A DNA stretch of 64,000 nt, taken from CAVYXZ01 sp963772595 (GTDB lineage: Bacteria > Chloroflexota > Anaerolineae > Aggregatilineales > Phototrophicaceae). Positions within the stretch are counted from its first letter, which is position 1. Every line of letters begins with the position of its first letter. A program made the position numbers and the translations under genes. Positions 26,909 to 35,279 of the stretch are shown here, in pieces. The stretch is from positions 186,001 to 250,000 of the forward strand of contig CAVYXZ010000005.1 in the NCBI GenBank assembly GCA_963772595.1. Direction: 5' to 3'. The notes below the pieces were generated by a model. The model saw nothing but the letters and a program-made list of their open reading frames with translations, made no database searches and was not told where the DNA came from.

Positions 26909-27733
26909 CTAGACCCCGCTGAAGGCCATGAATCCGCCATCGACCGGCACCACGATCCCGGTGACGAAGCGCGAGGCATCGCTCACCAGCCACAGCACCG
27001 TGCCGACCAGGTCATCCGGCTCGCCGAAGCGCCGCATGGGCGTGTGGTCGATAATCTGCTGGCCGCGCGCGGTCAGGCCGCCGCTGGCCTCGTCGATCAG
27101 CAGGTAGCGGTTCTGCTCGCCCAGGTAGAAACCCGGTGCAATCGCGTTGACGCGAATATCGGCGCTGTGCTCGGTCGCCATATAGACCGCCAGCCACTGC
27201 GTGAAATTATTGATGGACGCTTTAGCCGCCGCGTAAGCCGCCACGCGCGTCATCGGCTGGAAGGAAGCCATCGACGAGACGTTGAGGATCACGCCCGCTT
27301 CCTGTTCCGCAATGTGCTTGCCGAAGACCTGCGTAGCCAGCAGCGTCCCGGTGAAGTTCAGGTCGAAGACCCAGCGCATCGCCTCCGGGTCCAGGTCGAA
27401 GAAGGTCCGCTGGCCCGGCGTGGCGGTCGCTTCGGGACGGTTGCCGCCCGCGCCGTTGACCAGAATATCCACCCGGCCATAGTGCTCCATCACCTGCGCC
27501 GAGGCCTTTTCCAGCGCGTCGATATCCAGCACGTCGGCGCTGATTCCCAGGGCCTCACCGCCGCTCGCACGCAGTTCCTCGGTGAGCGCATTGATTTTGG
27601 CCTCGTTGCGCGCCAGCACTACCACCGTCGCCCCGGCTGCCGATAAGCCTTTGCACATGGCCGAACACAGCGCGCCCGTCGCGCCAGTCACAACCGCAAT
27701 TTTGCCTGTTAAGTCAAACCTTTGATCTTGCAT
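26909..27733 (-). CDS. uxuB: Mannonate oxidoreductase (SDR type, fructuronate reductase)
   Basis: A 274-residue short-chain dehydrogenase that interconverts D-fructuronate and D-mannonate with NAD(P)H. It has TGATGALCSAMCKGL (Rossmann), LVNGAGGN, the Ser in ILNVSSMASF, and the catalytic YAAAKASINNFTQWLA (Y-x-x-x-K). The C-terminal blocks RVNAIAPGFYL and FVTGIVVPVDGGFMAFSGV match the Bacillus-type UxuB. The downstream neighbour is mannonate dehydratase, as expected for a uronate operon. Start 27733 is preferred to 27736 because AGAGGT sits at better spacing. Divergent from the LacI gene and likely controlled by the operator at 27859-27874. Confidence 0.88.
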   Translation of the reverse strand: MQDQRFDLTGKIAVVTGATGALCSAMCKGLSAAGATVVVLARNEAKINALTEELRASGGEALGISADVLDIDALEKASAQVMEHYGRVDILVNGAGGNRPEATATPGQRTFFDLDPEAMRWVFDLNFTGTLLATQVFGKHIAEQEAGVILNVSSMASFQPMTRVAAYAAAKASINNFTQWLAVYMATEHSADIRVNAIAPGFYLGEQNRYLLIDEASGGLTARGQQIIDHTPMRRFGEPDDLVGTVLWLVSDASRFVTGIVVPVDGGFMAFSGV

Positions 27734-27827
27734 CATACCTCTTTTCAGAAAAAGTTGATCGTCCGGTATCTGCGAACGCGCCCCAAAGTGTAGCCGATCC
27801 ATGTTCGAGCGGCAACCGGAGTGGAAG

Positions 27828-27856
27828 TTGACAAAATACCAATTTTGGGATACGTT
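27828..27856 (+). promoter_or_regulatory. Probable promoter of the LacI-family gene
   Basis: A perfect TTGACA -35 hexamer (27828-27833) is followed by a 17-base spacer and TACGTT (27851-27856) as a weak -10. The LacI-type palindrome at 27859-27874 starts just after it, so bound repressor would cover the start region. The -10 is only a partial match, which lowers confidence. Confidence 0.45.
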
Positions 27857-27858
27857 TG

Positions 27859-27874
27859 TTGCAAGCGTTTGCAA
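27859..27874. promoter_or_regulatory. LacI-type operator in the uxuB-lacI intergenic region
   Basis: TTGCAAGCGTTTGCAA is a near-perfect 16-base palindrome around a central CG, as expected for a LacI/GalR-family dimer. It lies 28 bases before the lacI start and 125 bases upstream of uxuB, so it can serve both divergent genes. A shared core recurs at 44242-44255. Confidence 0.7.
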
Positions 27875-27901
27875 GAGAAAATTAATTATTCGAGATGTTT
27901 A

Positions 27902-28936
27902 ATGCCTTCCGCAGATAAAAAATTAGGCGCCCCGACCATCATTGACGTTGCCCGCGAATCTGGCGTCTCATATTCTACGGTGTCCCGCGCACTCAACGGT
28001 TATGAATATGTGAAACCCAGCACGCGCGAAAAAGTGCAGCGAGCGGCGGAAAAGCTGGGCTACGTCCCCAATCCGCAGGCGCGCAGCCTGGCCGGTGGCC
28101 GCTCCAATCTGATCGGTGTGCTGGTCCCCACCTTGAGCAATGGCTACATTAACGAGATCATTCGCGGCATTGACGACGAGCTGACGAAATCCAACTACAA
28201 CTTGATCCTCTACACCACTCACCGCCACCAGGGCAAAGAATCGGCCTACGTCGCCACGATTAAGAACGGCGGCGCGGATGGCGTGCTGCTGGTGGTCCCG
28301 TTGATCTCCACGACCTACCTCGATGCGCTGCGTAAGCAGGATTTCCCTTATGTGTTGATCGACCAATCCGACCAGACGGAGACCAGTTCGATGGTGAACG
28401 CCACCAACTGGCAGGGTGCGTATGAGGCCACCCGCTACCTCATCGAACTCGGCCACAAGCACATCGGCTTCATCACCGGGCGGCACGAACTCCACAGTGC
28501 TCTGGAACGAATGAACGGCTACAAGCAGGCGATCATCGATCATGGTCTGACGCCGCGCCCGGAGGCGATCATCGAAGGCGACTTTCTGGAGGACGGGGGC
28601 TATGCTGCTGCGCAGAAGCTGCTGGCTCTGCCCCAGCGCCCGACGGCGGTCTTCGCTGCCAACGATCTCTCGGCCCTGGGGGCGATGGAAGCTTTCCGCC
28701 AGCATGGGCTGGATATTCCGGGAGACATCTCGATTCTCGGCTTTGACAACATTCCCCAGGCTTCGCTGGTTTATCCGAAGCTGACCACAGTCCACCAGCC
28801 CCTGTACGCTATGGGGCAGATCGCCGTGCAGATGCTGCTGGAACACATGGAAATGCCAGATCGAGAGATGCGGCAGGTCACGCTGGAAACCCAACTGGTG
28901 ATCCGCGATTCCTGCCAGCCTCCTAAACTCAACTAA
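27902..28936 (+). CDS. LacI-family transcriptional regulator
   Basis: 344 residues. The N-terminal helix-turn-helix (IIDVARESGVSYSTVSRALN then GYEYVKPSTREKVQ) is followed by the periplasmic-binding-protein-like sensor (IGVLVPTLSNGYINEIIRGI, GGADGVLLV, GFITGRHE). The C-terminal LGFDNIPQAS and DLSALGAMEAFRQHGL blocks carry inducer-pocket residues of the family. The start at 27902 is preferred over an upstream in-frame ATG at 27821, because the upstream codons lie over the operator and the HTH fold starts after it. It probably represses uxuB-uxuA and perhaps the ABC importer, with a uronate or xylan-derived sugar as inducer. Confidence 0.9.
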   Translation: MPSADKKLGAPTIIDVARESGVSYSTVSRALNGYEYVKPSTREKVQRAAEKLGYVPNPQARSLAGGRSNLIGVLVPTLSNGYINEIIRGIDDELTKSNYNLILYTTHRHQGKESAYVATIKNGGADGVLLVVPLISTTYLDALRKQDFPYVLIDQSDQTETSSMVNATNWQGAYEATRYLIELGHKHIGFITGRHELHSALERMNGYKQAIIDHGLTPRPEAIIEGDFLEDGGYAAAQKLLALPQRPTAVFAANDLSALGAMEAFRQHGLDIPGDISILGFDNIPQASLVYPKLTTVHQPLYAMGQIAVQMLLEHMEMPDREMRQVTLETQLVIRDSCQPPKLN

Positions 28937-28953
28937 ACCCAGTCGGAAAGGGG

Positions 28954-29071
28954 CGATGGCGGGCAGGAACCCACGACATTATTGACTTATTTGATCCTCC
29001 TGCCGCTGGGCATCCTCGCTTAACTCCTGGCGGAGAAGTACATCGTCACAGGCTGTGAATTGAAAGGCTGA
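28954..29071 (+). pseudogene. Possible remnant of a sugar ABC permease C-terminus
   Basis: Directly after the LacI stop, and in frame with it, the translation gives QEPTTLLTYLILLPLGILA, a stop, then LLAEKYIVTGCELKG and a final stop. The hydrophobic segment followed by a basic-aromatic patch and terminal K-G resembles the last membrane helix and tail of carbohydrate ABC permeases. No start codon or upstream remainder exists, so it would be a decayed 3' end. The match is by eye and short; chance is possible. Confidence 0.3.
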
Positions 29072-29109
29072 TTCTCCTTAATAGACTTCTGTAGAAAAGG
29101 AACACTCTC

Positions 29110-31470
29110 ATGACCATCAATCGCGGGTTTCTTGTCGATGAAACCCGGTCTGTAGATGATCGGGTTACGTATTTGCTGGACCAGATGACTCTGGACGAGA
29201 AGCTGGCCCAGATGGCCGGGGTCTGGGTGACTGACCTGGTCGATGTGCAGCGCGTTTTTGCCCCGGTGAAAGCGGCGCAGCATCTGGCCCATGGCACAGG
29301 TCATGTGACGCGCATCGGGGCCTCCTCGTTTCAGCGGCCCGCCGACACGGCCCGGATCGCTAATCAGATCCAGCGCTATCTGCAAGAAGAGACACGCCTG
29401 GGGATCCCGGCGATTGTCCACGAAGAATCCTGCGCCGGTTATATGGCGCGCGATGCGGCCAGCTTTCCGCAGGCGATTGGCACGGCGGCCACCTGGAATC
29501 CCGAACTGGTCAGCGAGATGACTGAGGTGATTCGCCAGCAGATGCGAGCCGTCGGGGCGCATCACGCCCTCGCCCCGGATCTGGATGTCGTCCGTGATCC
29601 GCGCTGGGGCCGGGTCGAGGAGACCTTCGGCGAAGACCCCTTCCTGGTCGCCAACCTGGGCTATGCCTATGTGCGCGGCCTGCAAACCGATGACCTGCGC
29701 CAGGGCATCGTGGCGACGGCCAAGCACTTCGTCGCGCACGGCCTGCCGGATGGGGGCCTCAACTGGGCACCCGTGCATATCGGTGAGCGCGAACTGCGCG
29801 AAGTCTTCCTGACGCCCTTCAAGGCGGTGATTCAAGCGGGCCAGGTCGCCTCGGTAATGAACGCCTATCACGAACTTGACGGCATCCCGCTGGGGGCCTC
29901 GCGCGAGATGATGGTAGACCTGCTGCGCGAGGAACTGGGCTTCAAGGGCGTGGTCGTTTCGGATTACAACACGCTCAAGACCCTGGTCGATTATCATCAG
30001 GTCGCCCGCGACAAGAGCGAAGCGGCACGTCAGGGCCTGGAAGCCGGGATCGACATCGAACTGCCCGTCGCCGACTGCTACGGCGAGCCGCTGAAGCAGG
30101 CGCTGGTCGAGGGCCGGGTGGACATCGCCCTGGTCGATGCGACGGTGCGGCGTGTGCTGCGTATGAAATTCCAGTTGGGCCTCTTCGATAATCCCTACGT
30201 GGACGAAGGCAAGGTGCTGGAGGTCTACGGCCAACCGCAGCAGCGCGACCTCTCGCGGCGCATGGCCCAGCAGTCCCTGGTACTGCTCAAGAATGATGAC
30301 GGTCTGCTGCCGCTCTCCAAATCGCTGGGGTCTATTGCGCTGATCGGCCCGCACGCCGACAGCGGGCGTCTGCTGCAAGGCGATTATCATTACCCCTCGC
30401 ATCTGGAGCACATTTTCGACCAGGTACGCGAAGACGTGGCCCCCAACCCGGACGAAGAGGTCATCACCGTCAACTGGGCCGAACATCTGCCGCCGACCGT
30501 GACCGTGCTGGAGGGCATCAAATCCGCCATCAGCGCCGGGACCCAGATTCGCCATGCCAGGGGCTGCGACGTGACCGGTGACGACCGCTCCGGCTTTGAC
30601 GAGGCGGTCGCCGCCGCGCAGGCGTCCGACGTGGCCGTGCTGGTGCTGGGCGATAAATCCGGCCTGGGCGAGACCTGCACTGTAGGCGAATTGCTGGACA
30701 GCGCGACGCTGCACCTGCCCGGCGTGCAGCAGGACCTGATCGAAGCCGTCTGCGCCACCGGGACGCCGGTCGTGCTGGTGCTGCTCACGGGCCGGCCTTA
30801 TATCCTCACTCAGGCGGCGGAATGCGTCGGCGCGATGATCGAAGCCTGGCTGCCGGCTGAACAGGGCGGGGCCGCGATTGCCGACGTCTTGTTCGGCGAC
30901 GTGAATCCGGGCGGCAAGCTGCCGATGAGCTTCCCGCGCGCAGCGGGTCAGGTGCAGATTTTCTACAATCACAAGCCCTCTGGCGCGCGCAGCAACTGGA
31001 AGACCAATTACACCGACGCATCCGTGCAGGTGCTGTATCCCTTCGGGCACGGCCTGAGCTACACCCACTTCGACTACCGTGACCTGGTTTTGAGCGATGA
31101 CACGGTCAGCCCGGATGGCGAATTGAGCGTTCAGGTCACGGTCGAGAACAGCGGCGCAGTAGCCGGGGACGAGGTCGTGCAGCTTTATCTGGCTGATCCG
31201 GTCGCCAGCGTGACGCGCCCGGTCAAGATGCTCAAGGGCTTCAAGCGCATTCATCTCGCACCCGGCGAATTGCGGCGGCTGCGCTTCGATCTCGACCTGC
31301 GGCATCTGGCCTTCTATGACCGGCACATGAACTACGTCGTTGAGCCGGGCACCATCGAGCTTATGATCGGCAGTTCGTCGGAAGACATCCGCCTGAGCGC
31401 GTCCGTCGAGATCGTGGGCGCGGTGACGCCGGTCGAACAGGTCTTTTTCACCAAAGTGCAGGTAGACTGA
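29110..31470 (+). CDS. Glycoside hydrolase family 3 (beta-glucosidase/beta-xylosidase)
   Basis: 786 residues with the three-domain GH3 plan. The first barrel carries KHFVAHGLPDGG and the nucleophile Asp285 in GVVVSDYNTL. The second domain carries VLVLGDKSGLGETCTVGELL and the (R/K)PYIL-like region. The C-terminal fibronectin-III-like domain starts near residue 660 (QVTVENSGAVAGDEVVQLYL). There is no signal peptide, so it is cytoplasmic and would act on imported oligosaccharides. Next to a GH10 xylanase and UxuA/B, beta-xylosidase activity is a reasonable guess, but GH3 specificity cannot be settled by sequence alone. Confidence 0.92.
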   Translation: MTINRGFLVDETRSVDDRVTYLLDQMTLDEKLAQMAGVWVTDLVDVQRVFAPVKAAQHLAHGTGHVTRIGASSFQRPADTARIANQIQRYLQEETRLGIPAIVHEESCAGYMARDAASFPQAIGTAATWNPELVSEMTEVIRQQMRAVGAHHALAPDLDVVRDPRWGRVEETFGEDPFLVANLGYAYVRGLQTDDLRQGIVATAKHFVAHGLPDGGLNWAPVHIGERELREVFLTPFKAVIQAGQVASVMNAYHELDGIPLGASREMMVDLLREELGFKGVVVSDYNTLKTLVDYHQVARDKSEAARQGLEAGIDIELPVADCYGEPLKQALVEGRVDIALVDATVRRVLRMKFQLGLFDNPYVDEGKVLEVYGQPQQRDLSRRMAQQSLVLLKNDDGLLPLSKSLGSIALIGPHADSGRLLQGDYHYPSHLEHIFDQVREDVAPNPDEEVITVNWAEHLPPTVTVLEGIKSAISAGTQIRHARGCDVTGDDRSGFDEAVAAAQASDVAVLVLGDKSGLGETCTVGELLDSATLHLPGVQQDLIEAVCATGTPVVLVLLTGRPYILTQAAECVGAMIEAWLPAEQGGAAIADVLFGDVNPGGKLPMSFPRAAGQVQIFYNHKPSGARSNWKTNYTDASVQVLYPFGHGLSYTHFDYRDLVLSDDTVSPDGELSVQVTVENSGAVAGDEVVQLYLADPVASVTRPVKMLKGFKRIHLAPGELRRLRFDLDLRHLAFYDRHMNYVVEPGTIELMIGSSSEDIRLSASVEIVGAVTPVEQVFFTKVQVD

Positions 31471-31556
31471 GTCGCCATTGCCTGTTCAAACCCTCATCCC
31501 CCACCCCCTTCGCCCTGAGAGGGTTAGAAACGGGCAGCAAGATTTGGAGTTAAGCG

Positions 31557-33364
31557 ATGTTGAAGATACGATTGATAGTCCTGTGCGCGGCGGTCCTGCT
31601 GCTGGGCGCTCAGATGAGTGTGGCGCAGGATAATATGAGCCTGCGCGAACTGGCCGACCGCAATCACCTCTACATCGGCGCGGCTACCTGGGCCAGCTAC
31701 CTGGACAACGCGCCCCAGGCCGAGACGATGCGCCGCGAGTTCAACATGCTGGTGCCGGAACACGAGGCCAAGTTCTGCATGGTCGAGCAAGAGCAAGGCA
31801 TCGTCGATTTCCGCGCGGTGGATAAACTGGTCGCCTTCGCCGAAGCCAACGACATGACGGTGCGCGGCCACACCCTGCTGTGGCATCAATGCGAGCCGTC
31901 CTGGCTGGAAGACCTCGACCTGAACTCGTGACGAGGCGATTGCCCTCATGCGCACGCACATCTACACTGAGGTCGGGCGCTACCGAGGCCGCATCGCCAT
32001 GTGGGATGTGGTCAACGAAGCCATCGACGGCGGACGCCACCGCAACACGATCTGGCAGCAGTGGATCGGCGATGACTGGATCGATCTGGCCTTCCAGTTC
32101 GCCCATGAGGCCGACCCGGAGGCGCTGCTGTTCTACAACGATTACGGGGCGGAGGGCAAAAACCTCAAGTCCAACACGATCTACGATATGGTCTCCAGCA
32201 TGGTCGAGCGCGGCGTGCCGATCAACGGTGTTGGCTTGCAGATGCACCTCAACGTCGGCGCGACGGCTCCGGGAGGCAGTTTGCAGCCCGTGGATCTGGC
32301 GGCCAATATCCAGCGCCTGGGCGAACTGGGCCTGGAGGTCCACATTACCGAGATGGACGTCGGCTACCAGGGCGAGACCACCGATGCGATCCTTCAGCAG
32401 CAGGCCGCCGATTACCGCCGCGTGATGAGCGTCTGCCTGGAGGAGAAGGCCTGCAAAGCCTTCGTCGTCTGGGGCGTATCGGGCCGCTACAGTTGGAAGC
32501 GCAACGACAATACCCCGAATGTCGAGCCGCTGCTGTTCAATCAGGATTTCGAACCGCAGCCCGCCTACGATGCCCTGCGCGATCTGCTGGCGCGGCAGGC
32601 CGGTCTGGCCCCGATCCTCAGCGATGCGCAGGTCCAGGCCATGATGGGCGGCCCGCAGACCGAGACTCATGCAGTGGACATCCCCGCACCGGTCAAAAGC
32701 GACCCGAATCAGCTTGCGCCGGATCCGGTCCCCGGCCTGATCTACTACGCGCCCTTCAACGTGTCGATCACGCTGGACGGCGAGACCGACGACTGGGCTA
32801 ATGTCCCGCGTGTGACGGTCGATCAGGCGCTGTATGCGCCCGACGGCGATACGACCGCTTACGAATTCGCCGCTGCCGCCGACGAGCGCAATCTCTACTT
32901 CCTGGCGGTCGTTCACGATGCCCACATCATTCAGGGTCTGCACCCGACCTCGGACTGGTGGCAGGAGGACGGCGTCGAGTTCTATCTCAACACGACCGGC
33001 GACCTGAAGGCGACCGCGTATACGCCCGGAATCGTGCAGATCGGCATCATGGCCGCCAACATCACCGGGCCGGATGAGCCAATCATCGGCGGCAGCAGCA
33101 GCGCGGATGCGCACGCACAGGTGGTCGCTCAGGAGACGGACGACGGCTACCTGATCGAAGCCTCCGTGCCGCTGGACAACGGCGCAATCTGGCAGATCGT
33201 GCCCGAACAGGGCGGGGTGCTGGGCTTCCAGTCGCATCTCAACGGCGCATCGGTTCAGGACCGCGATACCAAGCTGATATGGTCCGCCGCCGATACGCAG
33301 GACCAGTCCTACAGCCAATCCGAGCCTCTTCGGCCAGTTGATCTTCTGGGATGCGACGCAATAA
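31557..33364 (+). CDS. Secreted GH10 endo-xylanase with C-terminal CBM9-like domain, two frameshifts
   Basis: Residues 1-23 are a signal peptide (LKIRLIVLCAAVLLLGAQMS...). The GH10 barrel begins NHLYIGAATWASYLDN and HTLLWHQCEPSWL. A frame change near 31930 (extra base in AACTCGTGACGAG) restores DEAIALMRTHIYTEV. The acid/base Glu is in AMWDVVNEAIDGG and the nucleophile Glu in EVHITEMDVGYQG. A roughly 170-residue CBM9-like domain follows (PFNVSITLDGETDDWA, FYLNTTGDLKAT, DNGAIWQIVPEQ). A second frame change near 33330 restores the terminus LFGQLIFWDATQ and its stop at 33362-33364. It cuts the xylan backbone outside the cell. Confidence 0.85.
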
Positions 33365-33379
33365 GTTGTATGCGCCTGT

Positions 33380-33407
33380 GTAGGGGAGCACCGGTGTGTG
33401 CTCCCTT
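33380..33407. repeat. GTAGGG-type palindrome after the xylanase
   Basis: GTAGGGGAGCACC, a GGT centre and GTGTGCTCCC form an imperfect hairpin 16 bases past the repaired xylanase stop. It shares the GTAGGGG lead with copies at 14833, 48170, 58371 and 60918 and may also end transcription. Confidence 0.5.
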
Positions 33408-33435
33408 CCCATCGTTTAGCGCCTATAATAAGCTC

Positions 33436-34251
33436 ATGATCCACGAGACTCCCATCCCAGACGCACGCGCAGCCCTGCCTGACCTCTATGCCCTGGCGCT
33501 GACCCTGGTCCGCGACACCCAGGCCGGAGCGCTGGATTCCTGGCCCGCTTTTGGCGCGCGGGTTCATGCCTTTTTCAGCGAGTCCACAATGGATCAGGTG
33601 GACACCGTGCTGCACGGTTGGCGGCGCATGGCCTCTTTTCATGAGGGCGTGACGCTGGTGCATGTGGTCAGCGCTTACGGCTCCCTGCTGATCTGCCCGG
33701 AATACCAGCAGGCCGCCCCTGAGCAGCAGCGCCTGATGGAATGGATCGTGCTGTTTCACGATGTCGGCAAAGAGGTCATCGACGGTCAGCGCGACCCGAT
33801 CCACGCCTTTCGCTCAGCCGCCCAGACGGCCCCGGCGCTGGGCTTCAGCACGACGGATGCCTTTGCCGCCGAAATCGACGCCTGGGCAGCCTTTACGGCA
33901 GCGGCGGTCCTTCCCAATGGCACACCGGGCGAGTTGAAGCAGGACAACGCCAAACTGCCGCAGATCCTGACCGGAATCGACCGGCTCTTCGGCCCCGACA
34001 GCCCGACAGCCCTGGTCGTGAAGGCGATCCTGCTGCACATGTCGGTCAATGTGCTCAGCGAATGGCCGCAGGCGGCCCCGCTGGACGATTCGGAAATCCA
34101 GCGCTATGTGAACGCCCCGCTGCTGCCGCTGCTCAAGGTGATGATGCTGGTGGATAACGACGCCTGGGCCTTCTTCAACCCGCCCACCAAAGCGCAGCAC
34201 CGCGCCGAGACCCTGGCCGTCTTCGAGCGGATCGAGAAACTTCGGGCCTGA
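33436..34251 (+). CDS. HD-domain protein (metal-dependent phosphohydrolase fold)
   Basis: 271 residues from ATG 33436. An HD motif (VLFHDVGKEVIDGQ, H-D with neighbouring His) sits near residue 107, with an upstream His in GVTLVHVVSAYG (residue 77). These match the metal site of HD phosphohydrolases. The same frame is open from the xylanase side and would suggest a fusion, but the xylanase ends in another frame, so 33436 is taken as an independent start (AAGCTC before it is only a poor ribosome site). Substrate unknown. Confidence 0.7.
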   Translation: MIHETPIPDARAALPDLYALALTLVRDTQAGALDSWPAFGARVHAFFSESTMDQVDTVLHGWRRMASFHEGVTLVHVVSAYGSLLICPEYQQAAPEQQRLMEWIVLFHDVGKEVIDGQRDPIHAFRSAAQTAPALGFSTTDAFAAEIDAWAAFTAAAVLPNGTPGELKQDNAKLPQILTGIDRLFGPDSPTALVVKAILLHMSVNVLSEWPQAAPLDDSEIQRYVNAPLLPLLKVMMLVDNDAWAFFNPPTKAQHRAETLAVFERIEKLRA

Positions 34252-34252
34252 C

Positions 34253-35269
34253 CTATACTGCTGACTCGACCCGCTGCTTGACGGTGTTCAGCACGTAAGC
34301 CTGAAAGTCGTGCATGATCCAATCGGACCAGAAGGCCCCGTAGAAATTGAAGTGTGTCGAGAGGCGGTACTCACTGCTCAAGCGCAGGCGGACCGTGTCG
34401 CTGTCGATCTGCTCAAGCTGGTATCCGGCTTCAAGAATGTCGAAATAACGTCCACCGATCTGCTTCAGGACCGGCGAGGACTGGGGGTTGTGTTCAACGC
34501 TCACCTCAAAGCGGACTTCGTGCAGCGGCTCCCAGGTCGTGATCGCCTCGTTGAAGGCCAGACCATACTCGAACTCGCCGCGTCGCGTAGCCCCGACTCC
34601 CTCGAAATCCAGTGTCGCGTGCACGGGCCGCGGGATGCCCATCGCCTGATAAAACGAGGGACGCTGCTCTTCGGGTAGGATCGTGTCCATGCGGATGATA
34701 TGCTGCCAGACATCCTCGACGCTGCCATGAATGATGGTGTCATCCGTCACACTGCGATTCCAATCCGGCAGCGGAATCCCCTTTTCAACCTGGGCCACCA
34801 GCAGCGGCAGCAGCAGGACAAAGCCCACAAAGGCGTACTCGCGGTTCTTCTTTTTCTTTTTTCCCTGACCGCCGACAAGCGACACCAGACGTATCAGCCC
34901 CGCACCGATAAGCAGGGGGATGCTCACAAAGGGGACCACCATCAAGACACACAGCAGGATTCCACTATCGGCGAGGACGGCGACGACAAGAAATATCAGA
35001 CCCGTGAGGATCGCCATGGTGAGGGCATTGCGCCATGTGCGCTCTTCTGCGGGGATAGACAGAAGGCTCAGAGCGCCGATGCCCACCGGCACAAACACCA
35101 GGAAGGCAAGGTAAGCCGGATCGCCGGTAAAAATCTGGCTTCTGAAGCCCTTCAGCATCAGCAGGCCATAAATCAATGCCAGCAGTATGACCACCGGCAA
35201 CCGGCTTCGTATCGAGTTCCGCTTGCGTTTTGGTTTATAGACGTTGACTCTGGGCGTTTCGTCGTCCAC
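34253..35269 (-). CDS. Membrane protein with SRPBCC (START-like) domain
   Basis: 338 residues from GTG 35269. Four to five helices at residues 25-140 (VVILLALIYGLLMLKG, LAFLVFVPVGIGAL, ALTMAILTGLIFLVVAVLA) are followed by a lysine run (GKKKKKNREY) and a further helix. The remaining 160 residues form a polyketide cyclase/START-like beta-alpha domain (IHGSVEDVWQHIIRMDTIL, GEFEYGLAFNEAITTWEPL, VRLRLSSEYRLST). The GTG is chosen because the reading frame's upstream ATG lies within the next gene. Probably binds a lipid or other hydrophobic ligand at the membrane; inferred only. Confidence 0.65.
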   Translation of the reverse strand: MDDETPRVNVYKPKRKRNSIRSRLPVVILLALIYGLLMLKGFRSQIFTGDPAYLAFLVFVPVGIGALSLLSIPAEERTWRNALTMAILTGLIFLVVAVLADSGILLCVLMVVPFVSIPLLIGAGLIRLVSLVGGQGKKKKKNREYAFVGFVLLLPLLVAQVEKGIPLPDWNRSVTDDTIIHGSVEDVWQHIIRMDTILPEEQRPSFYQAMGIPRPVHATLDFEGVGATRRGEFEYGLAFNEAITTWEPLHEVRFEVSVEHNPQSSPVLKQIGGRYFDILEAGYQLEQIDSDTVRLRLSSEYRLSTHFNFYGAFWSDWIMHDFQAYVLNTVKQRVESAV

Positions 35270-35279
35270 TGACCTGGCG

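Noticed and set aside
25508..27646. Long open frame on the plus strand opposite uxuA and uxuB
   Set aside because: Antisense to two well-supported genes, with no recognisable domain; GC-rich shadow.
29020..31326. Long open frame (768 codons) on the minus strand across the GH3 gene
   Set aside because: It is the antisense of a clear GH3 reading frame. The product has no motifs and its length is an effect of high GC content.
31741..33804. Long open frame on the minus strand opposite the xylanase and HD genes
   Set aside because: Antisense to the GH10 region; no domain or credible start context.
31948..34251. Single 767-codon reading frame joining the xylanase C-terminal part to the HD protein
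   Set aside because: The xylanase's own end (LFGQLIFWDATQ and stop at 33362-33364) lies one base out of frame, so the join comes from an indel near 33330 and not from a genuine fusion.
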